Made by a program: the position numbers and the translations under genes | Part shown: positions 1-7,286 of the stretch, one piece after another | Layout of the letters: each line of letters begins with the position of its first letter | How positions within the stretch are numbered: the first letter of the stretch is position 1 | Origin: an uncultured Bacilli bacterium | Lineage (GTDB): Bacteria > Bacillota_I > Bacilli_A > RF39 > UBA660 | DNA: 8,875 bases | Assembly: GCA_948552115.1 (NCBI GenBank) | Contig: CAOWNX010000022.1 | Span: forward strand, 1-8,875 | Direction: 5' to 3' | Notes under the pieces: model-generated | Seen by the model: the letters and a program-made list of their open reading frames with translations, nothing else | What the model was told of the DNA's origin: nothing | Databases searched by the model: none

Positions 1-1990
1 TAAACCCATTGGAGCTTACCTTGGAAAGGATTACAAAGTAGTTTCCTCTAAAGGACATATTAGAGACCTTGCAACTTCAGGAAAATTCGGCTTAGGAGTA
101 GACATCGAAAATGATTTTGAACCAAATTACATTCCTATTAAAGGGAAAAAGAAAATGATTAACGAATTAAAAAAAGATGTAAAAGATTCAAGTTTCGTCT
201 ATCTAGCTACCGATCCAGACCGAGAAGGAGAAGCAATTAGTTGGCATTTAAAAGAAGCGTTAGATATTGAAGAATCAAAATATGAACGTGTAACATTTAA
301 TGAAATTACTAAAAGTGTCGTTCAAAATGCTTTTAATGAAACTAGAAAAATAGATAATAACCTTGTTAAAAGCCAAGAAACAAGAAGAATTCTTGATCGA
401 ATAATTGGATTTCGCTTAAGCAAATTAATGCAAGCAAAAACAGGTGGAAAAAGTGCTGGTAGAGTACAGAGTGTTGCTTTAAAATTAATTGTGGACAGAG
501 AAAGAGAAATTTTAAGTTTTAAACCAGAAGAATATTGGACAATTGAAGCAGACTTTAAAGATTTTACGGCAGATTTAGAAAAATATCGTGGGAAAAAAAT
601 AGAAATTAAGGGAGAAGCTCAAGCGGACGAAATATTAAGTCAACTATCAAAATCATTTAAACTAGAAAGCGTAGATTCCAAAGATACAAAAAAATCTAGT
701 AAACCTGCTTTTATTACATCAACAATGCAACGAATGGCAGCAAATAACTTAAATTTTGCTCCTTCGAAAACAATGCGTATTGCCCAAAAATTATATGAAG
801 GAGTTGAATTAGAACATGAAACGGTTGGATTAATCACATACATGCGTACCGATTCTGAACGACTTTCTCCAACATTTATTTCTGAAACACAAGAATATAT
901 TAAAAAGAAGTATGGCAACGAATACATTGGCTCCGTAAAAATTCCAAAAGGTAAAAAAAATATCCAAGATGCTCATGAAGCAATACGACCAACAAGTATT
1001 GAAAGAACACCAGAATCTATAAAAGCATATTTATCCAATGAAGAGTACAAATTATATAAATTAATCTATGATCGAGCTTTATCAAGTTTAATGGCGAATG
1101 CAGTATCATTATCTACCACAGTTATTTTAGAAAATAATGGATATACATTTAAAACTACAGGTAGTATTTTAAAATTTGATGGATACTTAAAGATATATTC
1201 TGCTTATGAAGAAACCAAAGATGTTATGTTACCAGATTTTGCAAATTATAAAAGTGAAGTAATTATTGCAAACGACATATTGAAATACCAACATTTTACG
1301 AAACCACTTCCGAGATTTACTGAAAGTTCTCTCATCAAAGAATTAGAAAGTTTAGGAATTGGAAGACCAAGTACCTATGCTACAATTGTTCAGACTATCA
1401 AGGAACGAGGATATGTAACTCTAGAAGACAAAAAATTTACTCCAACAGAAGTTGGGATTGAAACAACTGATAAATTACAAGAGTTTTTTAGCGGAATAGT
1501 AAATGTAACCTATACTGCAAATATGGAAACGGATTTAGATGAAATAGCCGAAGAAAAACAAGACAACATTAAACTACTACATAACTTCTATGATGAATTC
1601 GAACCATTGGTAGAAAAAGCATTTCAAGAAATGGAGAAAAAAGAAGCAGAAAAAACGGGAGAAACATGTCCAGAATGTGGGAGTGATTTGGTAATACGAA
1701 AAGGAAAATACGGAGAATTTACAGCTTGCTCCAATTATCCAACGTGTAAATACATAAAAAAAGAAGAAAAAGAAGTAAAAACAATTATTGATTGTCCTAA
1801 ATGTGGAAAACAAATCATTGAAAAAAGAACTCGAAAAGGGAAAATTTTTTATGGATGCACAGGTTATCCAAATTGTGACTTTGCTTCTTGGTATAAACCA
1901 ACAAAAGAAAAATGTTCAAAATGTGGTGGAATCTTATTAGAAAAGAAAGATTCTTTAGAATGTATGGACTGCAAAGAAGAAAAAAATTAA
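1..1990 (+). CDS. topA: DNA topoisomerase I (type IA), 5'-truncated by the window edge
   Basis: Relaxes negatively supercoiled DNA by cutting one strand through a 5'-phosphotyrosine. The open frame runs in from the window edge (first whole codon at 2); the ATG at 155 is internal, because the codons before it encode conserved TopA sequence (YLGKDYKV, GHIRDL, FEPNY). By comparison with Bacillus TopA (~690 aa) about 14 residues are missing, including the metal-binding Glu of the N-terminal ES-P/T-K motif. Counting from codon 2, visible features are the TOPRIM acidic motif DPDREGE (71-77, with D71, D73, E75), GRVQSVA (153-159), the catalytic Tyr280 in ITYMRTDS, GRPSTYA (454-460), and three C-terminal four-cysteine zinc ribbons from residue 556 (CPEC, CPKC, CSKC). 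All three are intact, so this is a full-length functional form. It ends in TAA; no convincing strong terminator follows. Identification is secure. Confidence 0.97.
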   Translation, partial: KPIGAYLGKDYKVVSSKGHIRDLATSGKFGLGVDIENDFEPNYIPIKGKKKMINELKKDVKDSSFVYLATDPDREGEAISWHLKEALDIEESKYERVTFNEITKSVVQNAFNETRKIDNNLVKSQETRRILDRIIGFRLSKLMQAKTGGKSAGRVQSVALKLIVDREREILSFKPEEYWTIEADFKDFTADLEKYRGKKIEIKGEAQADEILSQLSKSFKLESVDSKDTKKSSKPAFITSTMQRMAANNLNFAPSKTMRIAQKLYEGVELEHETVGLITYMRTDSERLSPTFISETQEYIKKKYGNEYIGSVKIPKGKKNIQDAHEAIRPTSIERTPESIKAYLSNEEYKLYKLIYDRALSSLMANAVSLSTTVILENNGYTFKTTGSILKFDGYLKIYSAYEETKDVMLPDFANYKSEVIIANDILKYQHFTKPLPRFTESSLIKELESLGIGRPSTYATIVQTIKERGYVTLEDKKFTPTEVGIETTDKLQEFFSGIVNVTYTANMETDLDEIAEEKQDNIKLLHNFYDEFEPLVEKAFQEMEKKEAEKTGETCPECGSDLVIRKGKYGEFTACSNYPTCKYIKKEEKEVKTIIDCPKCGKQIIEKRTRKGKIFYGCTGYPNCDFASWYKPTKEKCSKCGGILLEKKDSLECMDCKEEKN

Positions 1991-2010
1991 TTTCTTTTTT
2001 TACATAAGTA

Positions 2011-2019
2011 TGTTATATT
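2011..2019 (+). promoter_or_regulatory. Extended -10 promoter for the 197-aa gene
   Basis: TGT-TATATT, a TGn-extended -10 one base from TATAAT, lies 22 nt before the ATG at 2042. The -35 region (about 1991-1996, TTTCTT) is poor, which extended -10 promoters tolerate. Predicted transcript start is near 2026, giving a leader of about 16 nt that still contains the strong AAGGAGG site at 2030-2036, 5 nt before the ATG. Confidence 0.55.
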
Positions 2020-2041
2020 AAAAATCTGTAAGGAGGATACT

Positions 2042-2635
2042 ATGGAACATCATTATTTTCTTTGCTTAGAATATAAAAATCCAATCGCAAAAAATTACCA
2101 TAAAATCTATTTTTCATTTGGACCCAAAGGCTTAATTTATGATTGCATCTATCAATACTCCTTAGAACAAATTGACCGTTTTTTTTCAGAAAATACTAAG
2201 TCACAAATTTTAAAGCAAATGAGACAAGATAACATTCTATATTTTGAAAATGGTTTAGAAGAAGACCAATATTTTGAATTGTCAATACGTCATTACGAAA
2301 AAGAAAAAGAACGGATTTCTGTACCATTATTAAAAGAAGGATGTTATACTTTTAATGTAATAGAATATTTTGAAAAGAACTTAAATCAAGAAACAAGAAA
2401 AAAATTATATAACAAACTTGGAGGTTATATCGAAAATTCACATATTCAAGATAATACAAAAATTTGGATTAAAAAATTGCCATTGTTTCAATTAGAAGAA
2501 TTAATTCAAAGCTTTTGTCAATTGCCATATGAAGAACAAAGAAAAATAAAAGCTATTATTTATGAAGAACAAAAAAAAGAAATAGAATTAGGAAATCATC
2601 AAATATTAAAAAAGACTCAAGGCAAAGTTGCATAA
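2042..2635 (+). CDS. Uncharacterised 197-aa protein in the topA-xerC interval
   Basis: I do not recognise this protein. It is very probably a real gene: AAGGAGG at 2030-2036 sits 5 nt before the ATG, an extended -10 promoter lies upstream, and a stem-loop overlaps the stop. There is no signal peptide and no membrane segment, so it is probably cytoplasmic. The N-terminal ~45 residues are aromatic-rich and look like beta strand (HHYFLCLEY, KIYFSFGPKG, LIYDCIYQY). The middle and C-terminal parts are charged and helical (EKEKER at 86-91; LEELIQSFCQ at 151-160; YEEQRKIKAIIYEEQKKEIE at about 163-182). Four cysteines (8, 35, 101, 159) are not arranged as a metal site. In Bacillus subtilis trmFO lies between topA and xerC, but this protein is far shorter and has no N-terminal FAD-binding GxGxxG motif, so it is not TrmFO. 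Function unknown. Confidence 0.85.
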   Translation: MEHHYFLCLEYKNPIAKNYHKIYFSFGPKGLIYDCIYQYSLEQIDRFFSENTKSQILKQMRQDNILYFENGLEEDQYFELSIRHYEKEKERISVPLLKEGCYTFNVIEYFEKNLNQETRKKLYNKLGGYIENSHIQDNTKIWIKKLPLFQLEELIQSFCQLPYEEQRKIKAIIYEEQKKEIELGNHQILKKTQGKVA

Positions 2636-2655
2636 AGATTGCATTTGTCTTTTTT
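2608..2655 (+). terminator. Probable terminator of the 197-aa gene, overlapping its stop codon
   Basis: A nine-base inverted repeat, AAAAAAGAC (2608-2616) and GTCTTTTTT (2647-2655), encloses an inner stem of CAAA/TGCA (2623-2626, 2629-2632) against TGCA/TTTG (2640-2647) with a two-base bulge and a 7-base loop; G2647 is shared by the two stems. The right arm ends in six Ts. The TAA stop (2633-2635) lies in the loop. The stem is AT-rich, so termination may be leaky. Confidence 0.45.
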
Positions 2656-2666
2656 AATGTTATAAT
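2639..2666 (+). promoter_or_regulatory. Sigma-A-type extended -10 promoter for the 296-aa gene
   Basis: A perfect TATAAT (2661-2666) is preceded by TGT (2658-2660), a full extended -10. TTGCAT at 2639-2644 can serve as a weak -35 with a 16-bp spacer. The promoter shares bases with the right half of the preceding stem-loop. The next gene's AAAGGAG (2683-2689) follows about 17 nt downstream. Confidence 0.65.
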
Positions 2667-2698
2667 AAACGTAACTTTTGTGAAAGGAGCTTGACAAA

Positions 2699-3589
2699 AT
2701 GACAGAACAAGAAAGAAATGAAGTTATAACATCCATTATAATTATGAATAATTCTTTAAGAAGAGATTACGATAGAAAAGATTTGGAAAGTTTGGAAGAT
2801 GAAGATTTAGCTCATAAATTCAAATCATTAACAAGATTCATGAAAAAAAATAAAATTCAAAGACCTTCCAAAAGTTTTGTAAGTAATTCTATATTTTGGA
2901 AAATACAAGAAATCTCAAAAAATAATACTAAAAAAACCAAAAGGACTATAAATAAATCAATTACTTTACCATCAAAAAAACAAATTCAAAGAGACTCAGT
3001 AGATTTTCAAATATTAAATGAATTAAAGAATTTAAAGCAAAGAGACTTTACTGGAGAAAAAGAACAAGGAGATCCTTTTTTTGATGAAGATAAGCTAAAA
3101 AATGTAGAAAGCGAAACATTAGATACAATTTTAGCGTTGTGTTTATGGTTTTTATGTATAAAAGAAGAAAAAGAGGTTCCCGAAAATCAAAAAGACCAAT
3201 GGAAACAACAGAAAAATTACAATCAAAAGTTAAAAGAAGTATTACAAGTTTATGACAGAGCGGAGAAAAAAAATAATCAAATTTTATTTTACAAATTAAA
3301 TAGCAGGAATGACTCAATTCAAAATAAAAAAATTACTTTTATTAAAATGGCAGAATTTATTAAAAAGAGAAAAGAAAAAATCTCACAAAAGATTATCCAA
3401 GATCCAATGATAAAAATTCAATTCTATTTTCCAAATACAAGAGATTTTCAGTATGCACTATATTCTTTTAAAAGTACTATTAGTGATTGGGATATGAAAA
3501 GCATAGAAGAATGCTACCAAGATTTAAGAAAAGTATTACATCTCTTTTTGAATAAAAATGATAAATTAAAAACTAGAAATTTATCGTAA
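2699..3589 (+). CDS. Uncharacterised lysine-rich 296-aa protein in the topA-xerC interval
   Basis: I do not recognise this protein. The ATG follows AAAGGAG (2683-2689) at 9-nt spacing and has its own promoter, so it should be expressed. The protein is strongly charged and Lys/Asn/Gln-rich. It starts with a helical, acidic-basic segment (about residues 21-50, RRDYDRKDLESLEDEDLAHK), followed by a basic low-complexity linker (about 70-98, KKTKRTINKS), a charged helical middle and a C-terminal helical region (about 245-285). The only hydrophobic run is residues 141-154 (LDTILALCLWFLCI), which at 14 residues is short for a membrane span and may be a buried helix. There is no signal peptide or catalytic motif I can name. 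Its A-richness and low complexity exceed those of topA and ppdK, which suggests fast evolution or weak constraint. Basic patches could fit nucleic-acid binding, but that is speculation. Confidence 0.82.
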   Translation: MTEQERNEVITSIIIMNNSLRRDYDRKDLESLEDEDLAHKFKSLTRFMKKNKIQRPSKSFVSNSIFWKIQEISKNNTKKTKRTINKSITLPSKKQIQRDSVDFQILNELKNLKQRDFTGEKEQGDPFFDEDKLKNVESETLDTILALCLWFLCIKEEKEVPENQKDQWKQQKNYNQKLKEVLQVYDRAEKKNNQILFYKLNSRNDSIQNKKITFIKMAEFIKKRKEKISQKIIQDPMIKIQFYFPNTRDFQYALYSFKSTISDWDMKSIEECYQDLRKVLHLFLNKNDKLKTRNLS

Positions 3590-3616
3590 AAAAGAAGAAT
3601 TTACTTTCTTTTTTTT
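3588..3616 (+). terminator. Possible weak terminator after the 296-aa gene
   Basis: AAAAAAGAA (3588-3596) pairs with TTCTTTTTT (3606-3614) around a 9-base loop, and the T run continues to 3616. The stem begins inside the TAA stop. It contains only one G-C pair, so it may be a weak terminator or simply an A-tract/T-tract pair. Confidence 0.3.
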
Positions 3617-3628
3617 GTTTGATAAAAT
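3600..3628 (+). promoter_or_regulatory. Promoter for the Xer recombinase gene
   Basis: TTTACT (3600-3605, four of six matches to TTGACA), a 17-bp spacer, then TAAAAT (3623-3628) preceded by TGA (3620-3622). The ATG at 3649 has AAGAAGG (3636-3642) as its ribosome binding site, 6 nt upstream. The predicted leader is about 15 nt. Confidence 0.55.
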
Positions 3629-3648
3629 AATTTAAAAGAAGGTAACTT

Positions 3649-4524
3649 ATGGAAGAAAAATTTTTAGAATATCTAAAATATGAAAAAAATTATTCGGAAA
3701 ACACGATTATAAATTATCAAAAAGAATTAAAAAAATACTTAAGCTATTTAAAAGAACACAAAATAGATTATAAAAAAATTCAAAAAGATCAAATTCGCTC
3801 CTATCTAAAATATTTAGACGATTTAAAATACAAAAACACTTCCATATCCAAAAATGTAAGTACGATTCGTTCCTTTTATAATTTTTTAGTTTTAAAAGAA
3901 TATTTAGATAAAAATATTTGGAATCAAATTGAAAACCCAAAAGTGACACGAAAAATTCCTAATTTTCTAACAACAATGGAACTAGTAGAATTATTTAAAG
4001 AAAAAGAATTCAAAACACCATATGAAATAAGAAATCGATTAATATTAGAATTGCTATTTGCAACTGGATTTCGGGTTTCAGAACTCATTCATATTAAATT
4101 AAAAGATATCAACCTATCAGAAAAAAGTATACGTACACTTGGAAAAGGAAAAAAAGAGCGAATTGTATATTACGGAGAATATGCAGAAGAAATATTAAAT
4201 AAATTTTTAAGCGAAGCAAGAGATATCTTATTAAACGGAAAAACAAGTGAGTATCTCTTTGTTGGAAAAAACAGTATCAAACTCACAAGAAATCGAATCA
4301 ATGAAATATTAGATAAAGAAATTCAAAAAATAGGATTAAAACATCATATCTCCCCCCATGTTTTAAGACATACCTTTGCTACACAATTATTAAATAATGG
4401 TGCAGACATAAGAAGCGTTCAGGAACTTTTAGGACATGAAAATTTAAGTACAACGCAAATCTACACTCACATTACAAGTGAACAATTAAGAAAAGCTTAT
4501 TTAGATAATATGCCTAGAAAATAA
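3649..4524 (+). CDS. xerC: Tyrosine recombinase of the Xer family (XerC by synteny)
   Basis: Site-specific recombinase expected to resolve chromosome dimers at dif during division. At 291 aa it has the family's usual length, with an N-terminal core-binding SAM-like domain (about 1-85) and a C-terminal catalytic domain (about 105-285). The whole active site is present and spaced as in E. coli XerD: Arg142 (ATGFRVSEL), Lys166 (LGKGKKER), His237 and Arg240 (HVLRHTFAT), His263 (LLGHENLS) and the nucleophile Tyr272 (IYTHI). The ATG with AAGAAGG 6 nt upstream is the only sensible start. Naming it XerC and not XerD rests on its place downstream of topA, as in Bacillus (topA-trmFO-xerC/codV). The sequence alone does not separate the two, and a lineage with a single Xer is possible. 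No clpQ/clpY/codY follows, unlike Bacillus. No integrase arm-binding domain or flanking repeats suggest a mobile element. Confidence 0.93.
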   Translation: MEEKFLEYLKYEKNYSENTIINYQKELKKYLSYLKEHKIDYKKIQKDQIRSYLKYLDDLKYKNTSISKNVSTIRSFYNFLVLKEYLDKNIWNQIENPKVTRKIPNFLTTMELVELFKEKEFKTPYEIRNRLILELLFATGFRVSELIHIKLKDINLSEKSIRTLGKGKKERIVYYGEYAEEILNKFLSEARDILLNGKTSEYLFVGKNSIKLTRNRINEILDKEIQKIGLKHHISPHVLRHTFATQLLNNGADIRSVQELLGHENLSTTQIYTHITSEQLRKAYLDNMPRK

Positions 4525-4530
4525 AAAGTG

Positions 4531-4539
4531 TGATATAAT
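4531..4539 (+). promoter_or_regulatory. Extended -10 promoter for ppdK
   Basis: TGA-TATAAT with a perfect -10 hexamer, starting 7 nt after the xerC stop. I see no -35 at 16-18 bp upstream, where the xerC 3' coding end lies, so recognition would depend on the TGn extension. The predicted transcript start is near 4546, about 25 nt before the ATG at 4571. Confidence 0.6.
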
Positions 4540-4570
4540 AAAAAAGAAGAATAGAAAGTGGGATTTGTAC

Positions 4571-7189
4571 ATGAAATATGTATATAATTTTAAAGATGGA
4601 AACAAAGACATGAGAAGTCTATTAGGAGGCAAAGGAGCTAATTTAGCAGAAATGACTCATTTAGGACTTCCAGTACCAAAAGGATTTACCATTACTACGG
4701 AAGCATGTTTTAGCTATTATGAAAGCGCTGGAAAAATAAAAGCAGAAATAGTAAGTGAAATTCTTCAAAATATCACACAATTAGAATTAGATACCCAAAA
4801 AACATTTGGCCATGGACCGAGACCACTTTTGATTAGTGTGCGTTCTGGTTCTCCAATTAGTATGCCTGGAATGATGGATACTGTATTAAATCTAGGAATG
4901 AACAATGAAGTAGCTGCCGCACTCATCACACAAACTCAAAATCCACGCTTTGTATATGATACCTATCGAAGATTTATTATGATGTATGCTGATGTAGTAA
5001 AAGGATATAAAAGAACTGTTTTTGAAAACAGATTAGAAGAATATAAACAATCAAAAAATGTTACCAAAGATACAGAATTAGATGCTCAAGACTTAAAAAA
5101 CTTAACGGAAGATTACTTAAGATTATATGAAAAAATGAATCAACAGCCTTTTCCTATGGATCCTACAAGACAACTGCTAGAAACCGTTTCTGCTGTATTC
5201 CGTAGTTGGAACAATGAGCGTGCCATCTATTACCGTAAAATAAATCATATCAAAGAAAATTTAGGAACTGCCGTAAACGTTCAAGAAATGGTTTATGGAA
5301 ATATAGGAGAAAACTCAGGAACGGGAGTAGCATTTACAAGAAATCCTTCCACAGGGGAAAAAGGACTTTTTGGAGAATATTTAATGAATGCCCAAGGAGA
5401 AGACGTTGTTGCTGGAATTAGAACTCCTTATCCAATTGAAAATCTGAAAATACAAATGCCTCAAATCTATCAAGAATTTTTAAACTATGCGACATTGTTA
5501 GAAGATCATTATCGAGATATGCAAGATATGGAATTTACAATTGAACAAGGACGTCTTTATATGCTCCAAACAAGAAACGGAAAAAGAACACCAGAAGCAT
5601 CCTTAAAAATAGCTGTAGATATGACCAAAGAAGGACACATGACAAAAAAAGAAGCAATTATGAAAATGAGTCCAGAAGATTTAGAAAACATTCTCCATCC
5701 AACGTTTTCTTCTGAAATATCTCATCGTCCAATTATTACAGGATTAGCAGCAAGTCCAGGAGTAGCAGTAGGACATATTTATTTCCACGCCAAAGATGTA
5801 ATCGAAGCAAAAAGACAAGGAATTAATGCCATTTTAGTTCGAATGGAAACCAGTCCAGAAGACATTGAAGGAATGAACCATGCAGTGGGAATATTAACTT
5901 CTAGAGGTGGAATGACATCCCATGCCGCAGTAGTAGCAAGAGGAATGGGCCGCTGTTGTATTAGTGGTTGTGAAAATATCATTATTGACGAACAAAAAAA
6001 AGAAATAAAATTACCAAATGGTTCCGTTTTAAAAGAAGGGGATAGCTTATCATTAGATGGCTCAAAAGGATATGTATACCTGGGAGAGCTTCCACGAAAA
6101 GAAGCCAAAGAAACGAATGAATTAAAAGAATTTCTTTCTTGGACGGATGAAATAAAATCCATTGAAGTAAGAGCTAATGCCGATACCTGTGAAGAAGCAA
6201 ATTTAGCCAAAAACTTAGGTGCAAAAGGAATCGGACTTTGCAGAACAGAGCATATGTTTTTTAATCAAAAACGAATTTTACCATTTCGTAAAATGATACT
6301 TTCTCAAACAGTACAAGAACGAATCAAATATTTAAATGAATTATTACCGTTTCAAAGAGAAGACTTTTATCAATTATTTCGTATAATGAGTCCAAATCCA
6401 ATTGTAATCCGATACTTAGATCCGCCTCTTCATGAATTTTTACCAAAAACACAAGAAGAAAAAAAAGAATTAGCAAGAGAATTGAATATATCTATTGAAG
6501 AAATTGAAACTCGAATCAACACGTTAAAAGAAATAAATCCAATGATGGGACATCGTGGTTGCAGACTTGCTATAACCTATCCTGAAATAGCTGTAATGCA
6601 AACCAAAGCAATTATAGAAGCTGTAATTTTACTAATGCAAGAAAATAAAACGATTACTCCAGAGATTATGATTCCATTAACAGGAGACAAAAAAGAATTT
6701 GAATACGTAAAAAAAATAATTGATGATACAGCAAACAAAATCATGAAAGATCACGATGTCACGATAAATTATCAAGTGGGTACAATGATAGAAATACCAA
6801 GAGCTTGTGTTTTAGCTGACAAAATAGCCGAAAGTGCAGAATTCTTTAGTTTTGGAACCAATGATTTAACCCAACTTACTTATGGATTTAGTCGAGACGA
6901 TGCCAATAAATTTTTACCAGAATATCAAAAGAAAGGTATATTGACAGAAGATCCTTTTACAACACTTGATAAAGATGGAGTAGGATCTTTAATAAAAGTT
7001 GCAATTGATATTGCAAAATCAGTACGACCAAATATCTCTTTAGGAATTTGTGGAGAACATGCTGGAAATCCAGATAGTATCAAATTGTGTGATGAACTAG
7101 GAATAAAATATGTTTCTTGCAGTCCATATCGAATTCCTATTGCAAAATTGGTATCTGCTCAAAATGCAATAAACAAAAATCAAATATAA
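4571..7189 (+). CDS. ppdK: Pyruvate, phosphate dikinase (PPDK)
   Basis: Cytosolic enzyme interconverting ATP + phosphate + pyruvate with AMP + PPi + PEP; in anaerobes it can run towards pyruvate and ATP. At 872 aa it matches Clostridium symbiosum PPDK (874). The N-terminal ATP-grasp domain has GGKGANLAEM (Lys21), SVRSGSP (Arg91) and the phosphate-site region near ENSGTGVAFTRNP. The central swivelling domain has GGMTSHAAVVARG with phosphocarrier His451. The C-terminal PEP/pyruvate barrel has LCRTEHMFF, GHRGCRL, SFGTNDLTQ (Asn764, Asp765) and catalytic Cys827 in GICGEHAGN. I start at ATG 4571 (MKYVYNF) because GTGGG at 4558-4562 lies 8 nt upstream; an in-frame TTG at 4565 would be only 2 nt from that site. 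Thr449 beside the catalytic His is the position targeted by bacterial and plant PPDK regulatory proteins, but no such gene is in the window. A clear terminator follows. Confidence 0.97.
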   Translation: MKYVYNFKDGNKDMRSLLGGKGANLAEMTHLGLPVPKGFTITTEACFSYYESAGKIKAEIVSEILQNITQLELDTQKTFGHGPRPLLISVRSGSPISMPGMMDTVLNLGMNNEVAAALITQTQNPRFVYDTYRRFIMMYADVVKGYKRTVFENRLEEYKQSKNVTKDTELDAQDLKNLTEDYLRLYEKMNQQPFPMDPTRQLLETVSAVFRSWNNERAIYYRKINHIKENLGTAVNVQEMVYGNIGENSGTGVAFTRNPSTGEKGLFGEYLMNAQGEDVVAGIRTPYPIENLKIQMPQIYQEFLNYATLLEDHYRDMQDMEFTIEQGRLYMLQTRNGKRTPEASLKIAVDMTKEGHMTKKEAIMKMSPEDLENILHPTFSSEISHRPIITGLAASPGVAVGHIYFHAKDVIEAKRQGINAILVRMETSPEDIEGMNHAVGILTSRGGMTSHAAVVARGMGRCCISGCENIIIDEQKKEIKLPNGSVLKEGDSLSLDGSKGYVYLGELPRKEAKETNELKEFLSWTDEIKSIEVRANADTCEEANLAKNLGAKGIGLCRTEHMFFNQKRILPFRKMILSQTVQERIKYLNELLPFQREDFYQLFRIMSPNPIVIRYLDPPLHEFLPKTQEEKKELARELNISIEEIETRINTLKEINPMMGHRGCRLAITYPEIAVMQTKAIIEAVILLMQENKTITPEIMIPLTGDKKEFEYVKKIIDDTANKIMKDHDVTINYQVGTMIEIPRACVLADKIAESAEFFSFGTNDLTQLTYGFSRDDANKFLPEYQKKGILTEDPFTTLDKDGVGSLIKVAIDIAKSVRPNISLGICGEHAGNPDSIKLCDELGIKYVSCSPYRIPIAKLVSAQNAINKNQI

Positions 7190-7192
7190 ACT

Positions 7193-7232
7193 AAATATCT
7201 AAGATTATTCTAATTCTTAGGTATTTTTATAT
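7193..7232 (+). terminator. Rho-independent terminator of ppdK
   Basis: Starting 4 nt after the ppdK stop, 7193-7204 pairs with 7215-7226 over 12 bp (one G-T wobble, three G-C pairs) around a 10-base loop. A run of Ts (7224-7228) followed by ATATT completes it. This is the most convincing terminator in the window. Confidence 0.75.
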
Positions 7233-7233
7233 T

Positions 7234-7275
7234 AAAAAATATTTCAAATTCATTACCTTTTCAGAAATATTTTTT
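7234..7275. repeat. Perfect 12-bp inverted repeat upstream of the kinase gene
   Basis: AAAAAATATTTC (7234-7245) is repeated exactly in inverted form as GAAATATTTTTT (7264-7275), with 18 bases between. It lies two bases beyond the ppdK terminator, and the right arm falls exactly within the spacer of the next promoter. It could be a second, bidirectional terminator (A run before, T run after), a binding site for a dimeric regulator, or chance in AT-rich DNA. I favour the terminator reading. Confidence 0.55.
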
Positions 7276-7286
7276 TATGGTATAAT
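7258..7286 (+). promoter_or_regulatory. Promoter for the PfkB kinase-Smr gene pair
   Basis: TTTTCA (7258-7263, four of six matches to the -35 consensus), a 17-bp spacer, then TGG-TATAAT (7278-7286), a perfect extended -10. The predicted start near 7292 gives the longest leader in the window, about 65 nt. I see no riboswitch-like fold in that leader. A TTGACA at 7318-7323 lies further down but has only TAGAAT at a 15-bp spacing. Confidence 0.65.

Noticed and set aside
155..157. ATG at 155 as the start of topA
   Set aside because: The same frame is open to the window edge and the 51 upstream codons encode conserved TopA sequence, so this Met is internal.
1973..2001. A-run/T-run at the end of topA as a terminator
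   Set aside because: The best stem is about 6 bp with one G-C pair and a 13-base loop; too weak to annotate.
2691..2696. TTGACA just before the 296-aa gene as a -35 element
   Set aside because: It lies between the ribosome site and the ATG, with no -10 at a suitable distance. The shared AGCTTGACAA 10-mer at 7315-7324 also lacks a good -10 and is probably coincidence.
3649..4524. Xer recombinase as an integrase of a mobile element
   Set aside because: Length and domain layout are housekeeping Xer, it sits in topA-xerC synteny, and there are no flanking att-like repeats or accessory phage genes.
4565..4567. TTG at 4565 as the ppdK start
   Set aside because: It would lie only 2 nt from the purine-rich ribosome site; ATG 4571 has 8-nt spacing and gives the usual PPDK N-terminus MKYVY.
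5779..6210. A 143-codon reverse-strand open frame inside ppdK, and other reverse-strand frames
   Set aside because: They are antisense shadows of conserved coding sequence, low complexity, with no supporting ribosome sites.
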